A stretch of 64,000 nt of DNA. It comes from Novosphingobium umbonatum (GTDB lineage Bacteria > Pseudomonadota > Alphaproteobacteria > Sphingomonadales > Sphingomonadaceae). Below, one piece after another: positions 18,519 through 27,231 of this stretch. The notes beneath the pieces were generated by a model. The model had not been told where the DNA came from and made no database searches. It saw only the letters and a list, made by a program, of their open reading frames with translations. The translations under genes were made by a program, and so were the position numbers. The number at the start of each line of letters is the position of its first letter. The stretch's first letter is position 1. The stretch covers positions 156,891 through 220,890 of the forward strand of contig NZ_SACO01000006.1 in assembly GCF_004005905.1 (NCBI RefSeq), in the 5' to 3' direction.

Positions 18519-19726
18519 GCCTTGATCTCGCCAAGATCCGCGCTGATTTTCCGGGGTTGGCAGCCAAGGACGGACAAATCTGGCACTATCTCGACAGCGG
18601 CGCCACCGCTCAAAAGCCGCAAGCCGTGATCGATGCCACCGTCAACGCGATGGGCCGCGATTATGCCACCGTGCATCGCGGCGTCTATGCCCGCAGCGCC
18701 AATATGACGCTGGCCTATGAAGCGGCGCGGCGGACCGTGGCGGGCTTTATCGGCGGGCAGGAGGGCGAGATCGTCTTCACCCGTGGCGCGACCGAGGCGA
18801 TCAATCTGGTGGCGCAAAGCTGGGGCGGGGCGCATCTGAAAGCGGGCGACCGCATTCTGATCTCCACGCTGGAGCATCACTCGAATATCGTGCCCTGGCA
18901 AATGCTGCGCGAGCGGACCGGTGTGGAAATCGACGTCTGCCCGTTGACCGCAGATGGCCAGATCGATCTGGACGCCGCCGAGCAAATTCTGACGCCTGCC
19001 CACAAGCTGGTGGCGCTGGCCCATGTTTCCAATGTGTTGGGCAGCGTGCTGGATGTGCCGCGTGCGGTGGCTTTGGCGCATGGTGTGGGCGCGAAGATTC
19101 TGGTCGATGGCTGTCAGGCTGTGCCGCGTCTGGCCGTCGATGTGGCGGCGCTGGGCGTGGATTTCTACGCTTTTTCCGCGCATAAGCTTTACGGTCCCAC
19201 CGGCATTGGCGCGCTATGGGCAAAGGCCGAGATTCTGGACGCCATGGCCCCTTGGCAGGGCGGCGGTTCGATGATCGACCGTGTGACATTTGAACGCACC
19301 ACCTGGGCCCCTGCACCCACCCGATTTGAGGCTGGCACCCCCGCGATTGTAGAAGCCATCGGCTTTGCCGCGGCGGTGAATTATGTGCAGAGCATCGGCC
19401 TGTCCGCCATTCACGCGCATGAGGCTGGACTCGTCAAAACGCTTCGCGGCGCCTTGCAGGCCATGAATGATGTGCGCCTGTTTGGTCCCGAAGACAGCGC
19501 GGGGATCGTTTCCTTCGCGCTGGAAGGCGTCCACCCGCATGATCTAGGCACAATCTTGGACGAGGCGGGTGTTGCCATCCGCGCGGGCCACCATTGCGCC
19601 CAGCCCTTGATGGACCATCTGGGCGTGCCCGCTACCGCCCGCGCCAGTTTTGGCCTGTATAGTGATGAAAGCGATATTGCCGCGCTGATCGCCGGCATTG
19701 AACGCACGAAGAGGATCTTCGGCTAA
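18515..19726 (+). CDS. sufS: Cysteine desulfurase SufS
   Basis: A 403-residue PLP enzyme that takes sulfur from cysteine for cluster assembly. The PLP lysine is in FSAHKLYGPTGIG, the cofactor-contact segment is TLEHHSNIVPW, and the persulfide-forming cysteine is in RAGHHCAQP near the C-terminus, as in group II desulfurases (SufS/CsdA). No separate SufE or SufU sulfur acceptor is in the operon, so an acceptor must be elsewhere or SufBCD takes sulfur directly. Confidence 0.96.
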   Translation: MSLDLAKIRADFPGLAAKDGQIWHYLDSGATAQKPQAVIDATVNAMGRDYATVHRGVYARSANMTLAYEAARRTVAGFIGGQEGEIVFTRGATEAINLVAQSWGGAHLKAGDRILISTLEHHSNIVPWQMLRERTGVEIDVCPLTADGQIDLDAAEQILTPAHKLVALAHVSNVLGSVLDVPRAVALAHGVGAKILVDGCQAVPRLAVDVAALGVDFYAFSAHKLYGPTGIGALWAKAEILDAMAPWQGGGSMIDRVTFERTTWAPAPTRFEAGTPAIVEAIGFAAAVNYVQSIGLSAIHAHEAGLVKTLRGALQAMNDVRLFGPEDSAGIVSFALEGVHPHDLGTILDEAGVAIRAGHHCAQPLMDHLGVPATARASFGLYSDESDIAALIAGIERTKRIFG

Positions 19727-20247
19727 TGAGCGAAACAACCCCTGAGCAAACCCCGCGCTTCATCGTGGAAGAGGTGGATTCGGCCACGCCACCGCCGCGC
19801 GCCCGTGTCGATGTCGCGGCCGCCCCGCCTTTGGGCGCGGATGGCGAGATGGAAAAGCTGGCCGACAAGGTGGCGCGCAAGAAGGATTACCTTGAAGGTT
19901 TCCTCGCCCAGCAGCCCACCGGCCTTGTGGCCCATGAACCGGGCGGCGAGCTGTATGAAGGCGTGATCGGCGCGCTCAAGGATATTTTCGATCCGGAAAT
20001 TCCGGTCAATATCTATGATCTGGGCCTGATTTACGGCGTGGAAGTGACGCCCGAAGGTTCGGCCAGCGTGACCATGACGCTGACCACGCCGCATTGCCCC
20101 GTGGCAGAATCGATGCCGGGCGAGGTGGAGTTGCGCGTGTCCTCGGTGCCGGGCGTCCGCGATGCCGAAGTGCATCTGGTGTGGGATCCGCCATGGGATC
20201 CGGCCAAGATGAGCGATGAAGCCCGCCTTGAATTGGGGATGCTGTGA
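19726..20247 (+). CDS. sufT: SUF system Fe-S cluster assembly protein, MIP18/DUF59 type (SufT)
   Basis: A 173-residue protein. Residues 1-70 are a low-complexity, Pro/Ala-rich extension; residues about 80-173 form the DUF59/MIP18 domain with IFDPEIPVNIYDLGLIYGV, TLTTPHCPVAESMPG and the conserved single cysteine in PHCP. This domain helps mature Fe-S proteins and is a regular member of alphaproteobacterial suf operons. The start overlaps the sufS stop by one base (TAATG) and the stop overlaps sufA. Confidence 0.92.
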   Translation: MSETTPEQTPRFIVEEVDSATPPPRARVDVAAAPPLGADGEMEKLADKVARKKDYLEGFLAQQPTGLVAHEPGGELYEGVIGALKDIFDPEIPVNIYDLGLIYGVEVTPEGSASVTMTLTTPHCPVAESMPGEVELRVSSVPGVRDAEVHLVWDPPWDPAKMSDEARLELGML

Positions 20248-20600
20248 TGACCACGATCCGTAAGCCCCGCCCCGCCGCCGTCACGCTGACCGCCAGCGCA
20301 GAGGCGCGCATCGCGCATCTGATGGCCAGCGCGCCGGAAGGGGCGATTGGGGTCAAGCTGTCCACCCCGCGCCGTGGCTGTTCGGGTCTGGCCTATTCGG
20401 TGGATTATGTGGAAAGCGCCAGCCCGCTGGATGAAAAGATCGAGACGCCCGGCGGGCTGTTCTTCATCGACAGCGCCAGCGTGCTCTATCTGGTGGGCAG
20501 CACGATGGACTGGGTGGAGGATGATTTCACCGCCGGTTTCGTCTTTGCCAATCCCAATGCCAAGGGCAGCTGCGGCTGCGGCGAAAGCTTTACGGTATAA
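20247..20600 (+). CDS. sufA: A-type iron-sulfur cluster carrier (SufA/HesB family)
   Basis: A 117-residue A-type carrier that receives clusters from SufBCD and passes them to target proteins. The three conserved cysteines are in RRGCSGLAY and the C-terminal GSCGCGESF. The ATG at 20247 overlaps the sufT stop (TGATG); a GTG one codon earlier is possible. Last gene of the suf operon, followed by a strong terminator. Confidence 0.94.
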   Translation: MTTIRKPRPAAVTLTASAEARIAHLMASAPEGAIGVKLSTPRRGCSGLAYSVDYVESASPLDEKIETPGGLFFIDSASVLYLVGSTMDWVEDDFTAGFVFANPNAKGSCGCGESFTV

Positions 20601-20604
20601 GTCA

Positions 20605-20642
20605 GAAGCGCCGGTACCCACCGCGGAGTTCCGGCGCTTCTT
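20605..20642 (+). terminator. Rho-independent terminator of the suf operon
   Basis: GAAGCGCCGG (20605-20614) pairs perfectly with CCGGCGCTTC (20631-20640), followed by TT and a short T-rich tract, 4 bp after the sufA stop. Confidence 0.8.
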
Positions 20643-20645
20643 GTA

Positions 20646-20981
20646 TCACGCAGGGCGGGCCTCCTGCATGCGCAAATAGTGCAGCATCTGGCGCGGCACA
20701 TCCCGCGCAATCACACAGCATCGGCGCAACACGGCCAAGGCGGCAGGATGCGGGCGGCGGTCGCCTTCATCGATCCTTTCGATCAGCCAGCGCGCCTTGG
20801 CTTCGTCCACCACACCTTGCGGAGCGCGTTGCTCCACCAACCAATGCGACAAAGTCTCGCTGAGGAAATGCACCCATTCAGGCGAGGGGGAGCGCAGGCT
20901 GGCATTGATGGCCAGCAGGGCCTCTGCATCATCATGGCACAGGCGGGCATTGGGAACGGGCGTATAGTCACTGTTGGTCAT
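20646..20981 (-). CDS. Conserved hypothetical protein
   Basis: A 111-residue soluble, largely helical protein of unknown function. It has an acidic, aliphatic N-terminal half (CHDDAEALLAINASL, WVHFLSETLSHWLVEQ) and a basic C-terminal half (ALAVLRRCCVIARDVPRQMLHYLRMQ). No catalytic motif is visible. It converges with the suf operon; a tandem 18-bp repeat lies about 75 bp upstream of its start. Coding quality is good (no competing frame), so I accept it as a gene. Confidence 0.6.
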   Translation of the reverse strand: MTNSDYTPVPNARLCHDDAEALLAINASLRSPSPEWVHFLSETLSHWLVEQRAPQGVVDEAKARWLIERIDEGDRRPHPAALAVLRRCCVIARDVPRQMLHYLRMQEARPA

Positions 20982-21052
20982 GGGCTAACTTCCTTGGGGA
21001 AAGTTGGGTGCCCCCATGAGCCCTTTGTGCCCATCGCCGGCTGACCGTCCAG

Positions 21053-21088
21053 TGAACCGAAAATTCAGGGTGAACCGAAAATTCAGGT
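21053..21088. repeat. Tandem 18-bp direct repeat
   Basis: TGAACCGAAAATTCAGG occurs twice head to tail (21053-21070 and 21071-21088), in the gap between two minus-strand genes. Each copy includes the half-palindrome TGAA...TTCA. It could be an operator or a chance tandem duplication. Confidence 0.7.
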
Positions 21089-21099
21089 GCGCCCGATGG

Positions 21100-21555
21100 T
21101 TAGGGTGCCTTGCGCAAAGCGGCTATACAGGCGGCGCGGTCGACTTGTCTGGCGTCTGCCGGATGGCGGGCCTCGGCATAGGTGGCGCGCAGGGGACCCT
21201 CTTTCCCCTGAGGGTAAAGATAGATGTCCAGCACACAGCTCTCGCCCGCAAATTGCAACTTATGCGCGTCGCCCTCGGCCACATCGAGTCGCGGTTTGCC
21301 GAGCAGGCGCAGCAGATCGGCCCTGCCCGCGCCAATCACCGATTCCAGCCCTGCTGCACGCAAGACTTGCGGGGCAGGCGGCGGCGCTGCCTTGGCGGGC
21401 GGGCGTGGTACTTTGGGGCGGGGCTGTGCCCGCGGAGGCGCAGGGCTGGGCGCGGGCGCTGGTATGGCGCGGGGCAGGCTGACGACCGGCCCCGCCCCTT
21501 CGTTACAGGCGGCCAGAGCCAGCATCGGGGCGAGGATTGTCCAACGGCGCAACAT
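21100..21555 (-). CDS. Putative lipoprotein
   Basis: A 151-residue protein with an N-terminal signal ending in the lipobox LAAC at residues 14-17, then a Pro/Ala-rich linker of about 45 residues (repeated PAP, PPR and PPAK units) and a C-terminal domain of about 75 residues (LLRLLGKPRLDVAEGDAHKLQFAG, CVLDIYLY). The C-terminal part resembles the fold of small outer-membrane assembly lipoproteins of the SmpA/BamE type, but this is only a resemblance. The start at 21555 was chosen by the signal sequence. Probably inner leaflet of the outer membrane or periplasmic face. Confidence 0.7.
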   Translation of the reverse strand: MLRRWTILAPMLALAACNEGAGPVVSLPRAIPAPAPSPAPPRAQPRPKVPRPPAKAAPPPAPQVLRAAGLESVIGAGRADLLRLLGKPRLDVAEGDAHKLQFAGESCVLDIYLYPQGKEGPLRATYAEARHPADARQVDRAACIAALRKAP

Positions 21556-21706
21556 GGGGGCGGTGATTGCCCTCCCGTGGGGGCAAGTCAACCGCCCGTT
21601 GCGCGTTAACCGCAAAGGCCGCTGGTCGAGCCCCTCTTGTCGCTCCCCGCCTGCTTGGCTAGGGCAGAGGCTTGTCTGTATTCCCAATCGAAAGCCTATC
21701 GTCCCT

Positions 21707-22702
21707 ATGACCGAGCCCACCACCGACGTTATTGCCATTGGCAACGCCATTGTCGATGTGATCGCCCCTTGCGACGAGGCGCAGATCGAACAGCTTGGTT
21801 TGGCCAAGGGTGGCATGACCTTGATGGATGCCGCCCGTTCGGCAGAGCTTTACGCCGCCATGGGCCCCGCCAAGGAAGTGTCGGGCGGCAGCGCGGCCAA
21901 TACGCTGGCTGGCCTGGCCGCGCTGGGTGCCAAATGCGCCTTTATCGGGCAAGTGGCCGATGACCAGTTCGGCCGCGTTTTCGCCCATGACATCCGCGCC
22001 GGTGGCATCGCCTTTGACACGCCCACCCGCGATGCCAGCGTGCCTACCGCGCAATGCCTAATCTTTGTCACCCCCGATGGTCAGCGCACGATGAACACTT
22101 TCCTTGGCGCCTCGCAATTCCTGCCTGCCGAAGCGCTGGATGATGCCGCGATTGCCAATGCCAAGGTGCTCTATCTCGAAGGCTATCTGTGGGACCCCGA
22201 AGAGCCCCGCCGTGCCATGCGCCGCGCCATTGCCGCCGCGCGCGCCGCTGGCCGCGAAGTGGCCTTCACCCTGTCCGACGCCTTTGTGATTGCCCGCCAT
22301 GGCGATGATTTCCGCGCGCTGATCGCTGAGGGCCAGATCGACATCTTGTTCGCCAATGAACATGAACTGGCTGCGCTGACGGGGCTTGAGGACTTCCACG
22401 AGGGGCTGGAGCAACTGGCCAAGAATGTGCCTTGCGTGGTCGTGACCCGCAGCGAAAAGGGCGCCCATGCTATCCGTGGTGGCGAACATGCCCATGTTCC
22501 CGCCCAGCCCATCGAGCGCGTGGTGGACACCACTGGCGCGGGCGATCTTTTCGCCGCCGGATTCCTTTTCGGCCATGTGCGGGCAAAGCCTCTGGCGGAA
22601 TGTTTAACGCTGGGTGCGATCTGCGCGGCGGAAATTATTTCACATTATGGCCCCCGTCCCGAAGCGGATCTGGCGGCGCTGTTGGCTGAAAAGCTTGGGT
22701 AA
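21707..22702 (+). CDS. Adenosine kinase, PfkB/ribokinase family
   Basis: A 331-residue sugar/nucleoside kinase that phosphorylates adenosine to AMP in purine salvage. PfkB features are the N-terminal IGNAIVDVIA, GGSAANTLAGLAALG for substrate binding, and the C-terminal DTTGAGDLFAAGFLFG carrying the catalytic Asp and anion hole. Alphaproteobacterial members of this subgroup are adenosine kinases; ribokinase-like activity cannot be excluded. The ATG at 21707 matches family N-termini; the longer open frame upstream lies antisense to the lipoprotein gene. Confidence 0.88.
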   Translation: MTEPTTDVIAIGNAIVDVIAPCDEAQIEQLGLAKGGMTLMDAARSAELYAAMGPAKEVSGGSAANTLAGLAALGAKCAFIGQVADDQFGRVFAHDIRAGGIAFDTPTRDASVPTAQCLIFVTPDGQRTMNTFLGASQFLPAEALDDAAIANAKVLYLEGYLWDPEEPRRAMRRAIAAARAAGREVAFTLSDAFVIARHGDDFRALIAEGQIDILFANEHELAALTGLEDFHEGLEQLAKNVPCVVVTRSEKGAHAIRGGEHAHVPAQPIERVVDTTGAGDLFAAGFLFGHVRAKPLAECLTLGAICAAEIISHYGPRPEADLAALLAEKLG

Positions 22703-22774
22703 AGCTTGAAGTTGATCCGTGCAAAGCCCCATGTTTGGGCCTTGCCGTGTTAACCAGCATCTTGGTCCGGAATT

Positions 22775-22814
22775 TTAAGGGGGGCGGTGATATTTTTCTC
22801 ACTGGCCCCCTTAA
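22775..22814. repeat. Large inverted repeat upstream of two small ORFs
   Basis: Sixteen-base arms starting TTAAGGGGG and ending CCCCCTTAA enclose an 8-nt AT-rich loop; the arms match except for one mismatch and one G-T pair. No T-run follows, so it is not a standard terminator. It lies 73 bp before the first of two small ORFs and could be an operator or leader hairpin, or the end of the adenosine kinase transcript. Confidence 0.6.
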
Positions 22815-22887
22815 TACGTGAGGAGGCCAACCGTCCTGACGTATGCGCGCCATAGGCGGCGCGCACATCCCGATACGGAGCAGATGT

Positions 22888-23091
22888 ATGACAGCAGGTG
22901 TTTCCCCGGTCGCCCCGCAGGTGGTGGGTACTCCCGCAGGCCGCACGGCCTATGCCGCCACGCCGATTTCACCATCGGTGCAAAAAGCCACGACGACGCC
23001 CGAGGCGCAGCTGCCGAGCCGTTACGATCCATCCATGACCGAGCCACGGCCCGCCACGGATGGGGTTAGCGGGATATCCATCTACGCCTGA
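22888..23091 (+). CDS. Small Pro/Ala/Thr-rich protein (first of a pair)
   Basis: A 67-residue ORF with a good ribosome-binding site (CGGAG, 7 bp before the ATG). The sequence is Pro-, Ala- and Thr-rich with no signal peptide or membrane span, and ends SGISIYA. The last codons and stop, TACGCCTGATC, recur exactly at the end of the next ORF, so the two probably arose by duplication. I do not recognise the family. Confidence 0.5.
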   Translation: MTAGVSPVAPQVVGTPAGRTAYAATPISPSVQKATTTPEAQLPSRYDPSMTEPRPATDGVSGISIYA

Positions 23092-23117
23092 TCATCAGCT
23101 ATGGAAGTGAGCACACC

Positions 23118-23306
23118 ATGAGCATGACGATTAATCCTCCGGCTGCCCCGATCGCCGTTCAGGCGAATACGGCGGCACAAGGCAAACTCGCGGAGGCGTC
23201 GGTGGCATTGGCCACGGGCAAGTCCAAGGGTGGTTCGGACGGGGAGGGGCAATTGGCCGCCCCCCCACAAGGCCAGTTGGGCGCAAGCGTGACGCTTTAC
23301 GCCTGA
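23118..23306 (+). CDS. Small Ala/Pro/Gly-rich protein (second of a pair)
   Basis: A 62-residue ORF 26 bp after the first, with GGAAGTGAG upstream of the ATG. Low complexity (NPPAAPIAVQA, AEASVALATGKSKGG), no membrane segment, ending GASVTLYA like its neighbour. A strong terminator follows 30 bp later, making a compact two-gene unit. Function unknown; the shared C-terminus suggests a recognition or processing tag, which is only a guess. Confidence 0.5.
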   Translation: MSMTINPPAAPIAVQANTAAQGKLAEASVALATGKSKGGSDGEGQLAAPPQGQLGASVTLYA

Positions 23307-23335
23307 TCTTCAATAATATCCCGATCAGACTTTTT

Positions 23336-23374
23336 CCCCGGGAGCAGGGTTCGGGACCTGCTTCCGGGGTTTTT
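23336..23374 (+). terminator. Rho-independent terminator after the small-ORF pair
   Basis: CCCCGGGAGCAGG (23336-23348) pairs with CCTGCTTCCGGGG (23357-23369) with one G-T pair, followed by TTTTT. It also separates the pair from the convergent purD gene. Confidence 0.85.
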
Positions 23375-23403
23375 ATTGGGCGGGGTTTTTATCGGGCGGG
23401 GGT

Positions 23404-24693
23404 TTAGTTCTTCGCCTCGCGCGCCACTTCGCGATAGCCGATGTCGCGGCGGGCAAACAGATCGGGCGCGACAATCGCATCCAGCGCCGCATAGGCTGCC
23501 GCTTGCGCCGAGGTCACATTGGCCCCCCGCGCCGTTACATTCAGCACGCGGCCACCAGCGGCCACCAATTGACCATCAACCAGCGCCGTGCCCGCGTGGA
23601 AGACTTTCAGCTTGTCATTTTCCACCGCCTCGATGCCGGTGATGGCCCCGCCCTTCTTGGGCGTGCCGGGATAGCCTTCCGCCGCCATCACCACCGTCAG
23701 CGCCGGTTCGGGCGAGAAATGGGGCGGTTCGATGCTGCCCAGACGATCTTCGGCGCAGGCCAGCAGCAATTCGCCCAGATCGCTGGTCAGGCGGGCCATC
23801 ATCACCTGCGTTTCAGGGTCGCCAAAGCGGGCATTATATTCGATCAGCTTGGGCCCTTCGCTGGTCAGCATCAGGCCCGCAAACAGCACGCCGGAATAGG
23901 GCGTGCCATCATCGGCCAAAGCCTTCACCGTGGGGGCAATGATCTTGGCCATCACTTCGGCTTGCAAGGCGGGCGTCAGCACGGTGGCCGGCGAATAGGC
24001 GCCCATGCCGCCAGTGTTGGGGCCGGTGTCGCCATCGCCCACGCGCTTGTGGTCCTGCGCGCTGGCAAAGGGCAGCACGGTGGCGCCATCGGTCAGGGCA
24101 AAGAAGCTGGCTTCCTCGCCTTCCATAAATTCCTCGATCACGGCTTCGGCGCCTGCCTCACCAAAGCGACCGGCGAAAATGTCGCGCACGGCTGCTTCGG
24201 CCTCACCCATGGTCATGGCCACGGTCACGCCCTTGCCCGCGGCCAGACCGTCAGCCTTGATCACCACCGGCGCGCCAAAGCGGGCCAGCGCGGCTATGGC
24301 GGCATCAAGGCTGGACACGCGCTCATAGCCGGCGGTGGGGATATTGGCCCGCTGACACAGATCCTTGGTAAAGCCCTTGGAGCCTTCAAGCTGGGCGGCG
24401 GCCTTGCTGGGGCCGAACACCGGCACGCCCGCCCCGCGCAGCGAATCGGCCAGACCATCGACCAGCGGGGCTTCGGGCCCGATCACCACCAGACCGATGC
24501 GCTGCTCCTCGGCAAAAGCCAGCACGGCGGCGTGATCGGTCGCGTCCAGCGCGACCAGTTCGGCCACTTGGCCAATGCCCGGATTGCCGGGGGCCGCAAA
24601 CAGCTTTCCACCGTTTGCCAGCAGAGAGGATTGCGAAAGTTTCCACGCCAGAGCATGTTCACGCCCGCCCGAACCCAGCAAAAGGATATTCAT
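23404..24693 (-). CDS. purD: Phosphoribosylamine--glycine ligase
   Basis: A 429-residue GAR synthetase, the second step of purine synthesis, joining glycine to phosphoribosylamine with ATP. The N-terminus [19 protein letters not shown] is diagnostic; the ATP-grasp core contains [40 protein letters not shown] and [11 protein letters not shown]. The ATG at 24693 lies in the same CATG as the xseA start, so the two divergent genes overlap by 2 bp. AGAGGCAGG precedes the ATG and lies inside xseA. Confidence 0.96.
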   Translation of the reverse strand: MNILLLGSGGREHALAWKLSQSSLLANGGKLFAAPGNPGIGQVAELVALDATDHAAVLAFAEEQRIGLVVIGPEAPLVDGLADSLRGAGVPVFGPSKAAAQLEGSKGFTKDLCQRANIPTAGYERVSSLDAAIAALARFGAPVVIKADGLAAGKGVTVAMTMGEAEAAVRDIFAGRFGEAGAEAVIEEFMEGEEASFFALTDGATVLPFASAQDHKRVGDGDTGPNTGGMGAYSPATVLTPALQAEVMAKIIAPTVKALADDGTPYSGVLFAGLMLTSEGPKLIEYNARFGDPETQVMMARLTSDLGELLLACAEDRLGSIEPPHFSPEPALTVVMAAEGYPGTPKKGGAITGIEAVENDKLKVFHAGTALVDGQLVAAGGRVLNVTARGANVTSAQAAAYAALDAIVAPDLFARRDIGYREVAREAKN

Positions 24694-26188
24694 GCCTGCC
24701 TCTTTCGATTCCGATGATCTGATCTCTGGCGGGCTGGTAGCGAAGGAGAAGGCTGGCGACAATCAGGCTGCGCTCTCCATCACCGAGATTTCCTCGCTTT
24801 TGAAGCGCACGGTGGAGGATCGCTTTGCCTTTGTGCGGGTGCGGGGCGAGCTTTCGGGAGTGAAGCGGGCGGCTTCGGGCCATTTGTATCTTGCGCTGAA
24901 GGATGAAGGCGCGCGGCTGGATGGCGTGATGTGGAAGGGCAGCGTGGCCCGCCTTGGCTTTCAACCCGAAGACGGGCTGGAGGTGATCGCCACCGGCAAG
25001 CTGACCACTTACCCTGGCCGCTCCAATTACCAGATCGTGATCGAACGGATGGAAATTGCGGGCGAGGGCGCCTTGCTGGCGCTGCTGGCCAAGACCAAGG
25101 CGCGGCTGGAGGCGGAGGGCCTGTTTGACCCGCGTCGTAAACGCCGCCTGCCTTTCCTGCCCCGCGTGATTGGCGTGGTGACCAGCCCCACCGGCGCGGT
25201 GATCCGCGATATTCTGCATCGCTTGGCGGACCGTTTCCCGAGTCGGGTGATCCTGTGGCCGGTGCTGGTGCAGGGGCAGGGCGCAGCCGAGCAAGTGGCC
25301 GCCGCCGTGCGCGGCTTTTCCGAATTGGCGGAGGATGGGCCGGTGCCGCGCCCTGATTTGCTGATCGTGGGTCGTGGCGGCGGTTCGATTGAAGACCTCT
25401 GGGCCTTTAACGAGGAAGTGGTGGTGCGCGCGCTCGCCGAATGCACCATCCCCACCATCAGCGCGGTGGGGCATGAGACCGATACGACTCTGGCCGATTT
25501 TGCCGCCGATATGCGCGCACCCACCCCCACCGCGGCGGCGGAAATGGCGGTGCCCGTGCGCGAGGAATTGCTGGCACAAGTGGCCGAGCTGGGCCTGCGT
25601 TCGCGCCGTGCAGTGGTGCGCCCCGTGGTGCTGGGGCGCGAAAGGCTGGAGGCAAGGGCGCAGCGCCTGCCCGCGCCGGAGGATTTGATCGCCGCCAAGG
25701 CGCAGGCTCTGGACGATGCCAGCGAGCGCTTGCGGCGCGGGCTGGCGGGTGTGGCGCAGCGCGCGGCCTTGCGCCTGCAGCGCAGCGGCGGGCCTTTGAC
25801 GCCTGCCTTGCTGGCGGGTCGTTTGCGGCAGGCCCAGACCCAGCTTTCCGCGCAAAGGCTCAATCCCGCCCTGCTGCAAAGCCATATCCGCGCCGACCGG
25901 CAAAGGCTGGACAGCGTCACCCGCATCATGGCCAGCCTCAACCCCGATAATGTGCTCAAACGCGGCTATGCGCGGGTAAGCGGGGCGGATGGTCGCACGG
26001 TGATGGATGCCAGCGTGGCGGCGACTCACGCGGGCCTGATGTTGCATTTCCGCGATGGCGTGGTGCAAGTGGCCCCCGCCGATGGGCCGATGCCGCAGGT
26101 GGTTCCGGCGCCCGTTGCGGCCCCCGCACCGCGTGCCAAGGCGAAGCGGGCGGCGCCTGTGAAGCAACAGGATGATTTGTTCGGTTGA
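24692..26188 (+). CDS. xseA: Exodeoxyribonuclease VII large subunit
   Basis: A 498-residue catalytic subunit of exonuclease VII, which degrades single-stranded DNA in mismatch repair and damage tolerance. Order of parts: N-terminal OB fold ([27 protein letters not shown]), catalytic domain with [30 protein letters not shown] and [21 protein letters not shown] motifs, then a long coiled coil and a C-terminal KRGYARV segment. Tail is Ala/Pro/Lys-rich. AAAGGA precedes the ATG and lies inside purD. The small subunit XseB is not adjacent. Confidence 0.95.
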   Translation: MPASFDSDDLISGGLVAKEKAGDNQAALSITEISSLLKRTVEDRFAFVRVRGELSGVKRAASGHLYLALKDEGARLDGVMWKGSVARLGFQPEDGLEVIATGKLTTYPGRSNYQIVIERMEIAGEGALLALLAKTKARLEAEGLFDPRRKRRLPFLPRVIGVVTSPTGAVIRDILHRLADRFPSRVILWPVLVQGQGAAEQVAAAVRGFSELAEDGPVPRPDLLIVGRGGGSIEDLWAFNEEVVVRALAECTIPTISAVGHETDTTLADFAADMRAPTPTAAAEMAVPVREELLAQVAELGLRSRRAVVRPVVLGRERLEARAQRLPAPEDLIAAKAQALDDASERLRRGLAGVAQRAALRLQRSGGPLTPALLAGRLRQAQTQLSAQRLNPALLQSHIRADRQRLDSVTRIMASLNPDNVLKRGYARVSGADGRTVMDASVAATHAGLMLHFRDGVVQVAPADGPMPQVVPAPVAAPAPRAKAKRAAPVKQQDDLFG

Positions 26189-26206
26189 ATTTGCTAGAAA
26201 GCCCCC

Positions 26207-26407
26207 ATGTTGATGAACTCTGCTGATCGTCCCGCCACTTTGCGCTATGAACCCAATGGTTTTACCATGATGACGCGTGGCAAATTCGTGCTCTGCGCCG
26301 TGTCTGGCGAGATGATCCCGCTGGAATCTTTGCGCTATTGGAGCGTGGAGCATCAAGAAGCCTATGCCTCGCCGGAATTGGCGACCAAGCGCCTGCTGGG
26401 GCTTTGA
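26207..26407 (+). CDS. DUF2093 domain protein
   Basis: A 66-residue protein of the DUF2093 family, frequent next to xseA in alphaproteobacteria. Core sequence: LRYEPNGFTMMTRGKFVLCAVSGEMIPLESLRYWSVEHQEAY, given here in summary as an RG-x-F-V-L-C-A-V-S-G strand followed by I-P-L and Y-W-S-V. A second ATG two codons in is possible. Function unknown. Its stop overlaps the TTG start of the next gene. Confidence 0.85.
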   Translation: MLMNSADRPATLRYEPNGFTMMTRGKFVLCAVSGEMIPLESLRYWSVEHQEAYASPELATKRLLGL

Positions 26408-27231
26408 CCTTGCTGTCCCGCCGTCTGCTTTTGGGCGGATTGGCGGCTGGTGTTGCGAGTCGCGCCTTGGCTGCGCCACAGCCACTCATGGTGGAAGGCG
26501 CGCTGACTCAAGGTGGTTGGGCGATGGGCAGCGTGCCTTTGGGGGCGCTGGTCATGCTGGATGGGGCACCCTTGCCAGTGGAGCAGGGGCGGTTCCTGAT
26601 CGCTTTTGACCGTGATGCGGGACCCAAGGCGATGCTCTCGGCTAGCCTGCCTACGGGTGAGAATTTGACCCAAGAACTGACCATCGCTCCCCGCGCATGG
26701 CATATCGAGCAGGTCGATACGCCCTTGCGCCCGCCATCCCTGCCCGACGAGGCCTATGCCAAATTACGCGCCGAGGAAGTGGCGCGAATCAATGCCGCCC
26801 GTGCGCGTGGCGAGCAGGCAGAAGGCTGGGCGCAGAAATTCCTTTGGCCCGCCAAGGGGCGCCTCTCTGGCCAGTTCGGATCGCAGCGCATCTATCAGGG
26901 CGTGCCCGGCAGTTATCATTCGGGCACGGACATCGCCCTGCCGCAAGGCGCGCCCTATGCCGCGCCCGCCGCGGGTGTGGTGGTGCTGGCGGCGGACCAT
27001 GCCTTTACGCTGGAAGGCAATTTGCTAATGCTGGACCATGGCATGGGCCTGATCAGCGCTTTCCTGCATTCATCCGCCCTATTGGTGAAGGAGGGGGATC
27101 GCGTGGCGCAGGGCCAGTCTATCGGGCTGGTCGGCATGACCGGACGGGCCACCGGACCCCATTTGCATTGGGGCATGCGCTGGCGCGAGGCACGGCTCGA
27201 TCCTGCGCTGTTTTGCGTATCCCAATCCTGA
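26404..27231 (+). CDS. Secreted M23 family metallopeptidase
   Basis: A 275-residue protein read from a TTG that overlaps the DUF2093 stop (TTTGA); a second TTG two codons later is possible, and no ATG fits. The N-terminus SRRLLLGGLAAGVASRALA has a double Arg and hydrophobic core, a TAT-like signal. The C-terminal lytic domain has the zinc ligands in SYHSGTDIALPQG and GPHLHWGMRW. It would act on periplasmic peptidoglycan. Gene order xseA, DUF2093, M23 is compact, suggesting one transcript. Confidence 0.85.
   Translation: MTLLSRRLLLGGLAAGVASRALAAPQPLMVEGALTQGGWAMGSVPLGALVMLDGAPLPVEQGRFLIAFDRDAGPKAMLSASLPTGENLTQELTIAPRAWHIEQVDTPLRPPSLPDEAYAKLRAEEVARINAARARGEQAEGWAQKFLWPAKGRLSGQFGSQRIYQGVPGSYHSGTDIALPQGAPYAAPAAGVVVLAADHAFTLEGNLLMLDHGMGLISAFLHSSALLVKEGDRVAQGQSIGLVGMTGRATGPHLHWGMRWREARLDPALFCVSQS

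Noticed and set aside
24659..26485. 608-codon open frame antisense to xseA
   Set aside because: His/Gln/Arg-rich shadow with no motif; the plus strand encodes complete exonuclease VII large subunit.
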